64,000 bases of DNA, taken from Edolisoma coerulescens (Eukaryota; Chordata; Aves; Passeriformes; Campephagidae). The notes beneath the pieces are model-generated. The model was not told the origin of the DNA. It ran no database searches and saw only the letters and a list, made by a program, of their open reading frames with translations. The stretch covers positions 293,790 to 357,789 of the forward strand of contig VWZW01002455.1 in NCBI GenBank assembly GCA_013397115.1, in the 5' to 3' direction. This document shows, one piece after another, positions 48,626-63,497 of this stretch. Every line of letters starts with the position of its first letter. Position 1 is the first letter of the stretch. Made by a program: the position numbers and the translations under genes.

Positions 48626-51600
48626 ATCCTAGCCATGGATAAAACACCAGATTTTAGTTAGGTGTGTTAACAAATGTTTCCAGGGTAGCCTAATGGAACC
48701 AAATGAAAAACAACACAGAGCTGCTCTTACCTTCCCAAATGGACACAACAATGTACATCTCCTGTTAGTGGGGCTCTCTTGCACGTGAGCACCTTCTACT
48801 CATGACAGCCACTTAAGCACTCCTTAAGAAAGTAGGTACCAGAAAGCTTCTTGAGCACAATGTGGAAGTTGAGCTCTTCAATCAGCAAAAAATTAAATTA
48901 ATCAGCATATACCTTATATCACTGAGACATATACCACAGAAACATCCAAAGACACTAGCAAATATTAGTGCTTTCTCTTTACCACTCCACTTACCAAGAG
49001 CAATTAAGTCTGAGTTGCGTCATTGTTTTTCCATTGCAATATCCTCAGACTGGAAAGCAAAGCTTTTAGAGATAAAAATGATATGACTGAACTACGCAGT
49101 GATAGAAGCCGATACGGCTGAACGGCAAGGTAACAGAAGCTCTCTGCCTAAAACGTCCAGGGAATTACTGCCTCGCCTACGGGGGCACCTTCTTTGCTGA
49201 CTCTCACCGGCCAATCAGGAACTAAGAGCACAGTTTATAAAAAAAGCCTCTTCTATGTCCTTCTTCCTTTTGAGTCATCACAGCAGTCACTGATACCCTT
49301 CAAATTCAGTAAAAAAACAGTAATAGAGGAACAACACTTTCCAACCGTTTTCCTAAAACCAAACTTTCATGTTACCAGATTTTAAAAGATTCATTCACAT
49401 ACACTAGCACAAACTAGCCTCTATCACATAAGTCACACAGGGAACAAATGTTTAAAAGACATGTTCTGTTTTCCAAAGGCTCATTATGGTGACCATTAAC
49501 TATGGGAAGGTTTATTCCAGGTAACACCAGTGAGCCATGCAAGGATGTTTTAAATGCTCAAACTCACCAGATAAAACTTCAGTCATCCTAAGATCATCTT
49601 GTCCTACTGAAGCATGTTCCAGAGACAATTCTGCACCTGCGGAATATCTCACAAGCTATGAGTTTTTGTCAGGCTGACATTTGCATAACATTGCCAACAG
49701 TTCCTTTGAGTCAAGCTTCTGCTCAAGGCCCAGTTTCATGGCTATTTGCCTGTGCTGATTGCAATGATGCTGGCTGTCAAGGAGCTCCAATTCTAAAAGG
49801 CCCCATGGAGGTTTATTAATGGGTTAAAATCTGGAAAGGCATTTTCAATAGGATATGTGATTTTACCGCTCAGGTATCGAGTGTGACACTGATGTTACAT
49901 AGCAACATAAGGATGGATTCCAGCCCTCACTCTCGGATAGCAACCATTACAACTGACAGTCCAAGGCTCTTCTGTTATTCATTAAGGATCACATACTCCG
50001 ATGGCAAAAAACGGATGTTCCATTTCTAAAATCTGAGGATTCATGAAGTTCATGAAACTCTCACTCCCGAATCTCCAGCATTCTCAGGACTTGGGACATT
50101 TAACTAACGAAATCAGAACAATCAGACATACTTGATCAACCATGGACATTTATCTAGAACCTGAATGTACAAAAGGCAAGGTCTCATCAGTGTGCCTGGT
50201 AGTTCAGCAACCCTCCCTTCTGCAAGGTAGGGCAACAATGGCATGATCAGACTAACTCCAGGACTCCCAAGAACCTCCCAAGTTATCCTACTAACTAAAG
50301 ATGCTCTCTTCAATATCACCCACTAAGATGAAATATGAGGAGCTGAAAGCCTCCCTCACAAAGTGAAATAGGCTCAGTTACCAAAATGTCACATGGCAAC
50401 ATAAGCTGTCACTGACCCAGAAGCATCAATTTTACATTGCACTAAGTAGAGTGAGGCAGTCACTGAGGCTGAGGTAAGTCTCCCATCACAAGCAATATTC
50501 CTAGCAGTATTTCTGCACACAGCAACCTTCCCTGACCTCCCTTGCATTTCTCCTTTATTCTGAAGTCTTACTGACAAAAATACACTTATAACTTCAGTAT
50601 CCACAAAAGAAGCCACAGGAAATCTGACTATCAAATGCAAGCAAAATTACCAGTGCTGGGAGCACTTAAAAGAAGAAGTGTGCATGCTATTTAAATTTTG
50701 CGATAAATAAGATGAGCAACTGATCGGCACAGGTGTCTCTAGAAAAATCAAGTGTTATGAACCATTCTGATAATCAAACTGAGACATGCAAAACAGTCCA
50801 GGGATTTGTAATGGTAACGTAGGTCAGATGACAGAGCGCTAGTCAAATGCTCACGAATCTCTTAATTACTGCAGCACAGTGAATGCAAAAGAATATTGAA
50901 ATCAAGATAGAAATGTTACCGGGAAACAATGTAAGTATGCAGAACAGGAATGATTAAGGTGTTTGTGTTCCTAAGGAAACCAGCTACCTCTCACTCACTC
51001 CTTTCCATTAATACCTCCCAGAAAAATGTCAGCTCCAAGTTCTTCCCAAAGCATTCAGCAATTGAATCTTGGAAACAAGCCTGGAAAGCTGAATCCGGTT
51101 CTAATGTGAGGGGTCTCCTTCCCCGGAGGTTTTAGATTTGCCTGCACACGAGGAATTTCAGTGCATGGTCAGGATATTGTACCAACAGGAGAGGACTGGT
51201 GGCATTGTGTCACCTCCTTCCACAGTGGGCAAGAAGCAAAGCCCTTTCGACCCAAGAGCAAGCGTGCAGCAGCGAGAGGCTTCAGGCTTTCCCCTCAACA
51301 CAGCAGTGCCCTGCCCTGGACCCTGACCAAGGCTTGCTTCCCACATTCTGTTGCCCTAGTTACTACACAGGGCATTAGTTCTGTGCATCAATTATCTGTA
51401 GCAGTAACTCTGATTTTGCAAAACATATCATAAATACTATGATTTAAAAAAACATTATGGACTGAATAGATACCGAATCACATTGCAAAAGCCTTAAGAG
51501 CTGTAGCTCCGGGACAGCCTCGACCCATAATCCATTTCCACAACGAGCAAAAGGAATGCTGGTTAATCCTTCATGGTAGAACCCACTCCTCTCATAACTG

Positions 51601-54600
51601 GAGCTAGCCAATTAGTCCTGATTTGGGATGAGAGGACTTTCTGAAATATTTAGTTATCATATAAGAGGATCGATCTGAATTTCAACCAGCTCTGCATGTA
51701 AGATACTCAGAAAGTTTCCCAGCAATGCACTGGAACAGATCTGAGAGCAGCTGAGAGAGAGACAGATTTCCACAGATGTAGGATTCTCAGTTTTATCAAT
51801 TCATCTCGAAAATAAATAAGATCTGACTTAGGCACAAAACTCTACTTATTCTTCTGCCTAATAGAGAAGACAATTTTTGGGGAAAACCAATTAAATATAT
51901 ATATAAGCAGCAGCCCTTAGGGTGAATGCATCCAAAGCTATACATTGTCACTGCACTTAAAAAGAAATTTGCATTGATTTATAATTATAATCTGGGATTA
52001 AGATCTTTGTTTTGTATTGATGTGACTAATGACCAAGGTTCTTGTAATAAGAAAATGCAGCTGCCCTTGACAATGGAGAAGTCTCTGGGGAGGAGATGAG
52101 GATTGCATAATGAAGTTAACAAGGAGTGGAGGACACAATGTTTTGTAGAGGATCTGCATGAAAGCACATACAGTCTCTCATCTCTCAGTAAATGCTATAG
52201 AACGTTTTCATAATTAAAAACATTTTCAGGCCACATGTTTCACAAGAAGATACATTTTTTAGTAAGTATGAAACTAGTACAAACTTTTCCATTACATAGT
52301 TTTTTACTCTGAAAGGGCCTTCACTTGACAATAATAAGATTGCTCAATATATATAAGTATTCATTATGCACTTCAGAAGTGAAGACTATTTTCAAGATGT
52401 AAACCTTGTTCCCATGATAACAAAAATATTCAAAGTCAGTATTAATGATGACCTGTAAATGTTATTATTTAACACTCAAAGGTGTACTAATAGAGAAACA
52501 AGTATTAACAGAGAAACAAGGGTTTATGCCAGCAGTTTCCAAAACAGAAAACTTCCCGTTGCTCCAATCAGCTTCAGAAATCTATCTAATTTTCCAATAT
52601 CCTTCTCAGTGACATCACTGATACCTGCTGGACACCAAATTACTCAAATTCAGCTAGTGCTGCTTAGATAGATCTTGGGTGGTTTTCCTTTCTAACACGG
52701 AACACCTTGCAGGACTTTGCTCTCACTGAGCTGGGTTACATGATCCGCTGCCTCCTCAACAGCTGCACCAGGGACGCTTTTGCTGGGGGGTGAGAAAACC
52801 CGCACGAGACATCAGCTGCCTTCAGATTGTACTGCCTTGGGAGTAGAAACATTTCTGTCTCTTAAAAGGTGATACTGGAATACACCATCCAAATAACTGG
52901 ACCAGACTTTGCTTAGAAATAAATAGTGTGAACTCTACATGTGATCATCTGATGGTACAAAGGAGATGCTGCTCACAGTAAGTTCTGCAGGTAGGTCCTC
53001 CTCCTTGCACTCCGGTGTGCGTTTCAGCGCACTCCACCTGGACGATGTAGTGCAACTAAGGATCCTTAAATAAATACCGAGGTAAAAACCCCTTTTTCCC
53101 TTAAACCTTGTCTGACTTTTAATTTTAAGACCAGGAAAAGGCAACAATATGATTATATAAAAATTTGGTCAAGTTGAATTAAGCTCTCTCTAGTAATGCC
53201 CTAGCGCTTTTCTCAATTGGCAACTGTGTCAAAAAAGTTCTGTGGGTCACAAATTAGTTCTTCCAAAACCACCATTGCTGGAGGCACCCATCTGCCTTCT
53301 TGGTGGTGGTGTGGTCTAAGTGGAGAGAAACGTAACTTTCCTCTCAAACATAGATTAGGTGTACTCCAGTAAACATTAAAGAGTGCCTTGCTGCAACACA
53401 AAGCCTCAGTCTCAGAAAGTCTCAAGCCCATCAGCCTCACCAAAACTGCATGGAAGCGAAACAAGATACCAACAACAGCGTCTGATAGGGAAGGTATTTT
53501 CAGATACATATAAAACATTACTACGGAAGGCAGTGAGGGAGAGTTACTATGTACCTATTAAGTCCTATACAATTCCTAATAGTATCGCAATCAATGCTAT
53601 GTTTGCTTTCCAGACTCAAGAAAGAAGCCATGGGAAGCTTCATGATGCTGCAGAGGTTAACTTCTGGGCTTGGCTAGAATGACAGTATTCTGTGAAATTT
53701 AACACTTCAGGAGAAGATGACACTCTAGTGATGCCTGTAAAAACCAAGCCAGATGTTCAGCCTGTAATACATCACAATCCTAAATGCATTAGCAGTGAAC
53801 AGTGAGCCTCAAGGCTTCCAAAAATGAGTAACATCCACACACTTAGTGCAAGACACCCCAACTTCTTTCACTGCAGCCACAATCATTCCTCTGAACCAAA
53901 CAAGGCAGGAAATATTTCAATTTTCACATAATATGCAGAAAATCACTAGGCTTGATTTTCTGTATGTCACTCCATTCTGCCCATGGGATCTTTGGGGATC
54001 CCAGGGGAGCTATACAGGAAAAAAGTATGGTCTACCATGCAACCATGTGTGCATCTGCTATAGCACAGACATGAGCAAATGGCATGTCAGCTTCTCTTTT
54101 GCCAAAACACATAATGGAATAATAACCTCAATTTGCCCAAACAGAGAAAAGATTAAATCTCTCTAGGCAAACCATTCTGAACTAACTTCTGCACTTGACT
54201 TCTTTGAAGAGAATTTCTACTCAGTCAGTACAACTACTCTGGATTCTTCCATAACACACTGGAGGAACTGATCTAGGCTCTTTAAAGTTTAGAGTCTTGC
54301 AAAAGGATACAGCACTGCTTGAGTCTGGCTCCTTGCAAAGATGTCTCAGCCATACAGGCAGCTGTAGGCCCCAGAAGTCAGCACTGTGCTCTTCCTTCCA
54401 CTCTGATAAAAGGAGATTATAGATACCTCTGATCTACAGCCCACTGATCAATGTCATCTAAATCTTCTTCTTCTCCTGCTCCCTCAAACTGCTGCTACTT
54501 TACTCTGCACTCCAGTTCCTCCAGTGTAACACATTAACCAGTGCTGTGAGGGTTAAACAGGGAAGTGCATGGTATGGAAACCACTCCTTTCCCTCTGCCC

Positions 54601-57600
54601 ATCCATGAGAACAGCTTCAGAACCACAGCTCTAATTTAGGGTTAGCTTCTCAGGATACTCCAGCATCACAGCTCTTCTATTTATACCACAGCCTATGATG
54701 TGGCATTAAATATATGCAAGTAGGTCTGTAGAGGTGGCATTCTGAGGCCAGCTACACCCAGTCATTGCTTCAGCCATTCGGCACCACGGCATCTATGGGA
54801 TACCAGGAAAGGAGGCCAAGCTACAGAGCTCTGATGGGCAGTACTCCCCCCAACACAGCACAACCTACTCAACCCCCTGTGAAGTGATGTAGAAGTCTCA
54901 GCAGGAAATCTGTGATGCCAATGAAGTGATGAGTATCTACAAGGACATTCGGATCTACCAGCCGAGGTGACACAGAGATCTAGAGTGCGAGACACCGCCT
55001 AGACACTAAATCAGAGATAGCTGGTTCCCTGCATGCAGAGTGTGGCCAACCTGTGAATAATTTCAAACACAGAGCTCCATGGGGGATCATAACACTTACC
55101 TGATAGGTGTGGGGCCTTTGATTTCAGGCCTGTTTTTCATTTCAATTGAGATACTAGTGCAAGAAATCACAAAGACTCTCCCAACCAAAGAGACACAAAG
55201 TAGTTCTTGAGAAATCGTTTTTAACCCTTCAGGATGAGAGGACTGAGATTTACTGCAGTAACTGGTCACACAAAACAGGAGGGAAAGGTGCAGGAAAACA
55301 ATTCCAAATCTGTTGTGGCAACAGAAAGCCTCCAGCTGACCAGTACCTGGGGCAGCAGCACCTGAGGGGACTGCCTGCAAAAGCCTTGCACTTTCTGATG
55401 CTCTAAGTTAGACATATTCAACCTGATGGATAGGTAGGCTATCTTTTTTCTGTGTCTTGAAGCATAGGATTTCCTTTTCAAAGCCAAGGAGTAGCATGCA
55501 AGAATCCATCACTTCCTAGGAAATACTGGCTACACTGCATGTGTACCAAAAACCTGGTGTTTCTGGATGGCCACATTTCTTGGCTTGCACACTAAGAAAG
55601 GCTAGTTCAGAAGAAAAGGCAAAAATAGGTAGGCCATGAGCAAAAGCTACAGCTCTGTATCTCCTTCAGCCTATTTCTTTTCTATCACTTCCACTATTCC
55701 TAATGCTTCCTAATGAAAAAGGAAGAGTGTTCCCAGTCCAATCCTTACTGGTTCACCTTCTCTATTGCTTCTTCCTCCTAAAACCCCAGTGCAGTTTCAC
55801 TGTTATTCCAGCCATTTGCAAGCAGGCACCTACTCTGCAGAGGGAAATACTCAAAGTCAGTACTGTAACACAGCCCATTTGGTTACACACGTCGGGCCAA
55901 ATTTTGCCTCAAAACTGCCACATCTAGCTCCTTCTAAAGGAGTTATTTGCAGTCTTCTGCGGAAACCCATCTGATCCAATTAAAGGAATACAGAAAAAGA
56001 GGAAAAAAATAAGCTTTTATCCAGAAGTGACGAAGCCCCAATAGGTGAAAAAATATTTTTTCTGCAGAGAAAACTGATCCACACTAGAGTGTAATTCTCT
56101 TGAGGAGCTACAGAACACATCGAGCCCAGGCTCTTCTTTTGTTGCAGTAACCACGAGACCAGATCCCTTTTCCAGTAACTCACAGCTCTCTGCTAAAGAT
56201 CACAGATGAGAAGGGCCTGCCTTTGTCTGTCTCTCTCCTGGCTACCAGGCTGCAAAGAACACATTTTAATAATCTCTAGCAACAACATACAGCAATCAAA
56301 ACAAGTGCTGAACAGCAACACCCAGGAAATCAAAGCCATCTACAAAAGCAGCCTGTGGGCCACAACATGATTTAGAATTCAAAACACCTTTTCTGATTCT
56401 GCCCCCAGAAACACGTGATTGATGCAGAAATTATTCTAGTAAGATAGATGAATGCAGGAAAAAGGAATAAGGGATGTGTAAGAAAGCTCCAGAATTAGTG
56501 CGGGCACCATCCAGTCTGTTAGACTTCATTTGACCCAGTGAAATAACATTCACTGGAATCAATTCAACTGCAAACAGTAAAACTTTAAAATATAGGGGAT
56601 ACGTAATAAAATGACAATGATACAGGTTAGGTCTATTTGCACACGCCAATGCTTTCATTACAGTAAATATTTAGCAGCCACGCTGTCTTGCATGCAGAGG
56701 AAGGCTGTGGATAGGAAGCCATACTCTGGCCCAAGTGACTACAAGAGAAAGCAGCACACCTAGGAATGTCAGTGACAGGTCAGAGCCAGTCTATTAAACA
56801 AAACAGTCCCCTCACTATTCATGGCTGTTAGATAAGATCTTTAGATCCCTGACTGAACTCAGATGCCATATTCCATTCATGGAAAGGACTAAGCATTAAA
56901 TAATATTTAATTCAATAGCTGACAAAGCTTCTTCAGGAAGACTACTTAGAAAAAATGATCCTTTTTTCCCCACTAAAACAGTTGCTGTCAAGACTATGGC
57001 ACCTCATGCATTACTATATTTATTAGTAAAAACAATACATTAAAAAATACTGAAATAACACCACATAAAGAGACACAACCCATCTGGGATGTCTTTAGAC
57101 CAGGATATAATGTACATATCACCTTCAGATTTCCTATAGCTGCCCTGACAATCAGTGCCAAAACATCCTGGTGATCTCAGGCTGTAATCAGGGCTACTTC
57201 TTTAGACTTTGGATAGATAAATCCTGTGAGCAGCAGTGTTTCACTTCCAAACTTTGGGGTCTTGCTAAGTATTTTTATTATTTATCATTATCTTTGCAGA
57301 CAAAGGTTTAAACCTTGTAAATGCTGCACTGAACAACTACAAAAGGTCTTTAGGATGCAAGGAATATAGAAGGATTTAAAAACACCTCTGCATTATTCCT
57401 GAGCTCACTTTGATTTGGTGTCCATAACAAGTAACTTGTGAGAAGGAAATGCAGTCTCTGCGCAGCGCCGCTCTGCAGGGATCTCATCTGGGAGAATGCA
57501 CCACCAGGCAGAACCATCTCCTGGAGATCTGCCCTCATTTTCTTCCTGTGAGCTTGTATAAAATTGTCTCCACTCGACTGCTTCTGAATAATGTACAACA

Positions 57601-60600
57601 ACAGATGAGCCACAGTGATTGCCAAGGGAGCTCCAGCCAACGGCAGCTCAGCGAGCCCATTGCTGTGCCCCAGCTTCCACAAGCATTCCGAGGGAATCAG
57701 AACACATGCTCAGTCAAGAAAGATTCAGATTGTTAAAAAATGCATGTGCCAAGAACAAAGAACACCTGATAGTTCACTCAGGATTGAACCAAATTCCCAA
57801 ATCACCTTCTGCTCACAGTTTTCCTAACTAAAACCTAGGCAGTTCCAAAACCTGTACCAGACATTACAAAGTAAATAAACTGTTTTTCCTGATAACCCAC
57901 TCTACTACTCTTGGTTACTTCATCCTTAGAGAAAACTGTTTGGTGACAAACTTAATGAGATGTTTTGGTTTTGTGGTTTTTTTGTGGGTTTTTTTTTTAA
58001 TAGTATTCAAGTGTGGATAGAAAAGCTGGATTTACACTTTAGAAAATTAAATCCATCAAAAGGGGAACATAAGATTCATTACACTTACACTTGAGCTGTC
58101 AAGACTGCCCAGTCAATCCACAGCAGCCCTGCATTCTTCAGGCAGAGGGTGTATGTATCTGTCTCACAACAGCCTGAACTTGTAGCAATACTACAAGAAC
58201 TGCTAGTCAGAGGAATCACTGAAGGGGGTCTCCCTTCTACACAGGTTAAGGTGTTTCCACTTGGGGAGTTTACTCCCACACCCCAGCACCTCACATCAGT
58301 GAGGCTGGTCAGGTGTACATATGCAAAAGGATGAAAACTTCAGGAGAAAATGAAGGAGTCACAACAGCCATGAAACACAAAGAGCACAGCAGACGTAACA
58401 CACACCACAAGCTGCATTTCTGAGCTCCACTCAGCTGCACCTGGGCTACACACAAAGCCCATCATGTACCTCATTCCATCTCAGACACATGGAGTTAGGA
58501 GGCAGATGTGTCCCTTACCCAGTGTTCCATGGACAGACAGGATTTCCTCTGTAACACTGCCCCTCATTCTCAGGCACGCTAACTTGCAGTGCTGGATGTC
58601 TCCTTGTATGCTATGACTGTGCTTCAGCCTCTGAGAGAAATGATTCCTTCCTGAAAAGCATGGACCAGTATCACCTGTCTGCACTGAATCCAAAAGATAA
58701 GTCAGCCAGTTTACAGCAGAGGACAATCTCTTTCCATTACATCCCTTCACACAACTGAGCTCTGAGAGCTTGTCCCAACCCCTACCAAGATGTTGGCTGA
58801 TATTACTCAGTTTTCCTTGCCCTCTTTTCTTACTTCCCCATGCACACATGTATTTTTTAAATGCTAGTCCTGCTACCAGGGGCATTGTAGCTGCTGCATC
58901 TGTTTGTAATCGGTATTACATTACTCAAGAGTCCTGCTAACACTCAGTGTAAGTTGTTACTGTGATATTACTTCTTTACATTGAGTCCTTATTATAGAGA
59001 AAAGAAGAAATAATACCTAAACCAAGAAAATAATTTCTGTCTCCTTATTTTGAAATTACAGTGAAACCTGAATAAGAGTGAGAAGGGTCTGTTTACACTG
59101 AGGCAAGAGTTCATTTGAAGCCAGGGACAGCTGGAGTTTTCTAAAGTATAACTCCTTTACGGTGCATCATAAAGCTGTGGGTGCAGGACAGCAACCAAAG
59201 AGATCTTTGACACATATCAATTCCAGCTGCTAATATACAATCAATCTTGCTAAGAACAGAAAGGTTTATTTCCTCTACCTGACTTCAATTTCTACTTGAA
59301 CCTAAAGTCTTGTCTTTTTTCCCATTGTTCATCCTGTCCTCCCATGAATCTGCTGTTCATTCCCACCCATCTCTGTTCAAGCAAAGAACCATGGGTTATG
59401 TGCTGGCCAGCTGGTCACAGTGACAGGACCAGAAATGCCCCTGGAAGCGAGTGTTGTCAGGAACAGGCAAATGCCTGCCTGCCACGGGGCAATGGTCCTT
59501 CCAGGGATTTGGGTTAGGCAGCAAAGACCACTCATGCAGCAGCCTGAAGGGCCTCATGAGACAGAACGTTCATGCCAGCAAAGCAAAATGCAGCCCCAGA
59601 GGTTTTGATTAAATCATGTAAATGACAATGCAGAATAAATTTAATCAACATTGCTTATTCCACAGTTTTTCCACATGCTAGAAAACAGAGAGGAAAGAAA
59701 TAAAAATTATAAACAGGCACTTCTTGCCTTAGACAGGAACCTTTGCACAAAGGCCAAATCACCAAATTAGCCAGAAATACTAAAAGCTGAAAATAATGGG
59801 AGAGATGAACAACTGCGAGTAACACTCACAGCAATGCTTTCCCTAACCACAAACAGAACTTTGGGAGACATAAGCAATCTCAGTTTGGGGAGATGCTTTA
59901 CTTCACATTCCATCCAAGCCTGACAATGTTGACTACAAGCAGCAGGCATATATTTATAGCATGTATTTAGGACAGACCCTGTTCTGTGATTGCTGATCCA
60001 GCTCTTCTGCAAACTTGGAAGGTTCCATAAAACTTTTAGGGGGCTCCTCCAATCCAAAGAAAATGTGATAATACACGTAAGGCTGCATGTCACTCCCAGA
60101 CTTCCAATCATGTCATAGTTCATGATCAAAGCAGTTGTTTATATTGATATCAGCAAAAAGTGAAATTTTCAATGGGTTTCCCAGTGACGTCTGGCCATAC
60201 GTTGCAGTGTGAGGGAGTATATTATGTGGATAGTAAGGTGTGTTGGGCACAGAACCCAAAATCCACCACAGCTGGTCCCACCATACTCCTGCAGGGTAGT
60301 GCAGCATGGTATCTGGTGCCAGCATACTTGACTGTAAGAAGTCATAAATGCAACAACTACATTGGATGGTAGAGACAATTGGCAGACAACTGGCACGGGG
60401 CAGTCAAATGTCTCCTTTACAACAATGCCTAATCCACACAGCACTGTGGCAACAAAAGGAACTACAAGCTTTGCATCAGCATTCTGTATCTCTGCTCTGC
60501 CAAATGCTAACAGAAAAACCTGCTTGTTTCCCCTTCCACAGCAGCACCATCACGGGTCGGCACCTCAAATCCAACCCTGTACATGTGAAAGAAATAAAAT

Positions 60601-62156
60601 AAACTTCAAAATCATCAAACAGACACAGCCTTGGAAAGAAGCTGAAAGAAACTAGCAGAACGTTATGACAGTATCACTCAGAGAGGCTATCAAAATAACC
60701 ACCCATTCAAGGGCTTCCCTCATCCTGATTTCACATGCTGAGACAAACTGGTACTGGAGTTGAAATGCTACAAAGGACTCAGAGTGACCTACTTTCACTC
60801 TCTACAGGCTAAGACACACTGTAGTCCCTACTAGTAATATACACACTTCAATTTAAATCATGTGCTATAATCTGAACATTGCTTCAGTCCTCAGAGTAAT
60901 AAAAAACCAGTTTACAGAACCATCTTTAATACATGAGGCATTTCAGATGCTTGCCACAGACTCATGAGATGAGACTTGATCCTAAAGAATGTGTTCCCTT
61001 TCTGTTGACTCCTTACTGAAGTTAAATCTCCTTTACTCCAGGGAGTTTGGCAGATTATGGCACAAGAACCCCCATTCTCTTCTCACAGGTTATGAATTTT
61101 GTAGATCTGGTGTTGTTAAATTCAACAACGTATCCTTTCTGTTCCACTAAGGTCTTCATAAACATTAAGAAAATCTATTCCCACTCCATTACTCAAAAGG
61201 TATATGGCAAGGGAATAAATGTGACAGCTTTATCCTAACCTGTCAAATCACTGTTTGCTCCTGGTTCCCAAGAGCCTCACAAACACACCCCTCCCCATCT
61301 TCCAGACAAAAGAATTCCAAAATGCTTTCAAAACTCAAGATAATGTTTTGATTACACTAGTTTAACTTCTCACCAGAAGCAAGAAGCACATGGACTCATA
61401 GGAATAAGTGTGGATTACCTCTCACCAGCACAGGTTGCTAGAAATGTGTGTGACCTGCCATTAGGAGAGTAGGCAAGCTTTTCCTCTGTCTTACCCCCAG
61501 AAAAAATAAAAACAACAAAAAAACTTCAGAACCATCCGGCCAGCCCACGAGGTAACAGTCCTGACTCCTTTTGGGTGTCTCCATAATGTGAAATAATCCA
61601 GGAAAAACTGATCAGGCATGTGTAATTTTCCAAAGCAAAACAGGAACCAGCTGAGGTTATCTAGGCAAAAGATCAAGAAAAATTCAAGCAGCAAACAATG
61701 TACTTCCAAGCCAAACAACAATCAAGGTTCACAGAGCCTCTCTGAGAGCTTGGCCTGGGGAATAAACCCCTTGCTTAGTAGAAAGAGGCCTGTCGACTCA
61801 GCACCATGAAATTGAATAAAACCTCTCTTTGTGGCAGCATCCAGGGGAGAAGGACAAAGGCTCTCTGCCACCGCAGCGCTTCTGAATGACAGAGGCCTCC
61901 AGCACCTCCAGCACTCCTCCCACCCACAGCAGAATCCCAGGAAACTGAGTGCTTATTCATGACTTGGGCTCTGTCCATTTTCTGAGTTTCCCTCTACATC
62001 CTCCAATGCCGACTATTTAACAATATCTTCTTTTAGCTCGTCTTTTGTTTGCCACTTCCGCATTTAATTGCAAGTTCATGGGTATAAAGTGGCCTGAACA
62101 GCTGAACTCAGTCATCCTGATTTGAAGGCTCCCTTTCCTCATAAAAGGGGAAACAG
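48626..62156 (-). other. Presumed PREX1 intron 1, distal part
   Basis: Long AT-rich stretch without recognised exons or transposons. Minor features are a T/G-rich run at 57961-57998 and a region at about 60140-60660 where frames stay open on both strands without recognised homology. The first PREX1 coding exon was not found here. Confidence 0.65.
57961..57998. repeat. T/G low-complexity run
   Basis: TGTTTTGGTTTTGTGG and GTGGG followed by a T-run form a 38-bp stretch of only T and G, apart from two terminal A bases. Confidence 0.85.
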
Positions 62157-62287
62157 TTCTTTCTCTGTCTTTCTGTCTGTCTTCATTTCCCTTTCCTTGG
62201 CCACTTCTCCCCTTCCCCCTCCAACCCGGCAATTTTTCTCTTTCCTGTTCCCTTTCCCATCCTGTATTTCTTTCTGTGTCTCCCTCT
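62157..62287. repeat. Polypyrimidine tract
   Basis: About 130 bases are mostly C and T on the plus strand (TTCTTTCTCTGTCTTTCTGT, CACTTCTCCCCTTCCCCCTC). Long homopyrimidine runs can form triplex DNA. No motif repeats strictly. Confidence 0.8.
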
Positions 62288-63392
62288 AAATCAAACTGAT
62301 ACTTCTCAGAGATGCTGATGTGCGCAGGGAAGGGAGGGCAAATGTCTCAAACGCTGGCACCTGTCCTCAAAATGGCTCCCAGGCTTCTGCAGCCATTTCT
62401 AGTCTGCGTCACAGTCTGCAGCACAGAGCAGCGCCCCGCCGCCCTCGTGGTAACAGAGCTCTCTGATAAAACTTCTGCAAAGGCAGCAGATCCTCTGTCT
62501 TGGACAGCAAGTTTCAAGGCAAAAACTAACTGAAGCTGTAACTGCTGCATCAGTTAACTGGGAGGAAGCAGCAGCACAGATAAACAGTGCACTTGAGTTC
62601 CCCCTTACAACACGAATTCTGACTGCACTGATGTCACCTGTTCTCACTCACTGGGCAAAAGTAGTTTATTAACACTGTAGTGTGCAAAAAAGAAAAAAAA
62701 AAGAAAGGAAATAAAGATGGCAACAGGTGTCAGCTTGAAAGGACCTCCAGTCCGTGCTGGCCTGGTTTTGACAATTACCATGCCAAAAAGGGGGAAATCT
62801 GGTGCTAAAACCAAGAGCCACAGTAAAACCACCATTGCCCTGTCAAACCTGAGACATAAACCCCCACAGTTAATTAGTTAATTGGGCCATACGATAAGCA
62901 AAATTTCACCTCTTTCTGCCCTCTTGCCTCTTTCCATGCTCCCCAGACAGCTACAATACCATGATCTTATGCAAAAATGAAAACTAGTGGGAAATGGAAG
63001 TGTGGAAACTAGCTATGGCTTCCCTGCTAATAAGAACAAAAATTATTAAAGCTATCTTTTCGTTGTATTTTATTCCAATTAATTAAAAAGCAGTGCAGAA
63101 GGGAGGAGGCCATCTCAGCAAGGGTTAGTACAATAGTGAGTGTTCTGCTTTGAGAAAACATAATGGTTTATATTTTGAATGTGGCTGTTTGAGCCAATAT
63201 TGACATGGACTCAAAAAACTCTCCCTGATTTCAGGAATCTATGTGATTTAGAACAAACCTCTGCAAAGTTTGCTCAGCACTACAATGCACAAGATACAAA
63301 GGAGAAGCTTGCATCCTAAATAACCACCTTGGCACTCTGCTGACCTGAAGACGACTTGAGGCAGTAGTCATCCTTATGCAGAGCGGCCCAAA
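62288..63392. other. Intronic spacer
   Basis: This stretch contains a short A-rich run near 62687-62705 and nothing else recognisable. Confidence 0.6.
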
Positions 63393-63497
63393 CACCAGGG
63401 TACCACCAGGGTACCACCAGGGGAACACCAGGGGAACACCAGGGGAACACCAGGGGAACACCAGGGGAACACCAGGGGAACACCAGGGGAACACCAG
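63393..63497. repeat. 11-bp minisatellite, about 9.5 copies
   Basis: The first two units are CACCAGGGTAC. Seven units of CACCAGGGGAA follow, then a partial CACCAG. Copies within each type are identical, which implies recent expansion or gene conversion. Because 11 is not a multiple of three and the unit has no stop, the minus strand is open in all frames here and each frame gives an 11-residue periodic peptide. This is not evidence of a protein. Confidence 0.97.

Noticed and set aside
59767..60129. 120-codon minus-strand frame
   Set aside because: No recognisable domain, and it is within chance length.
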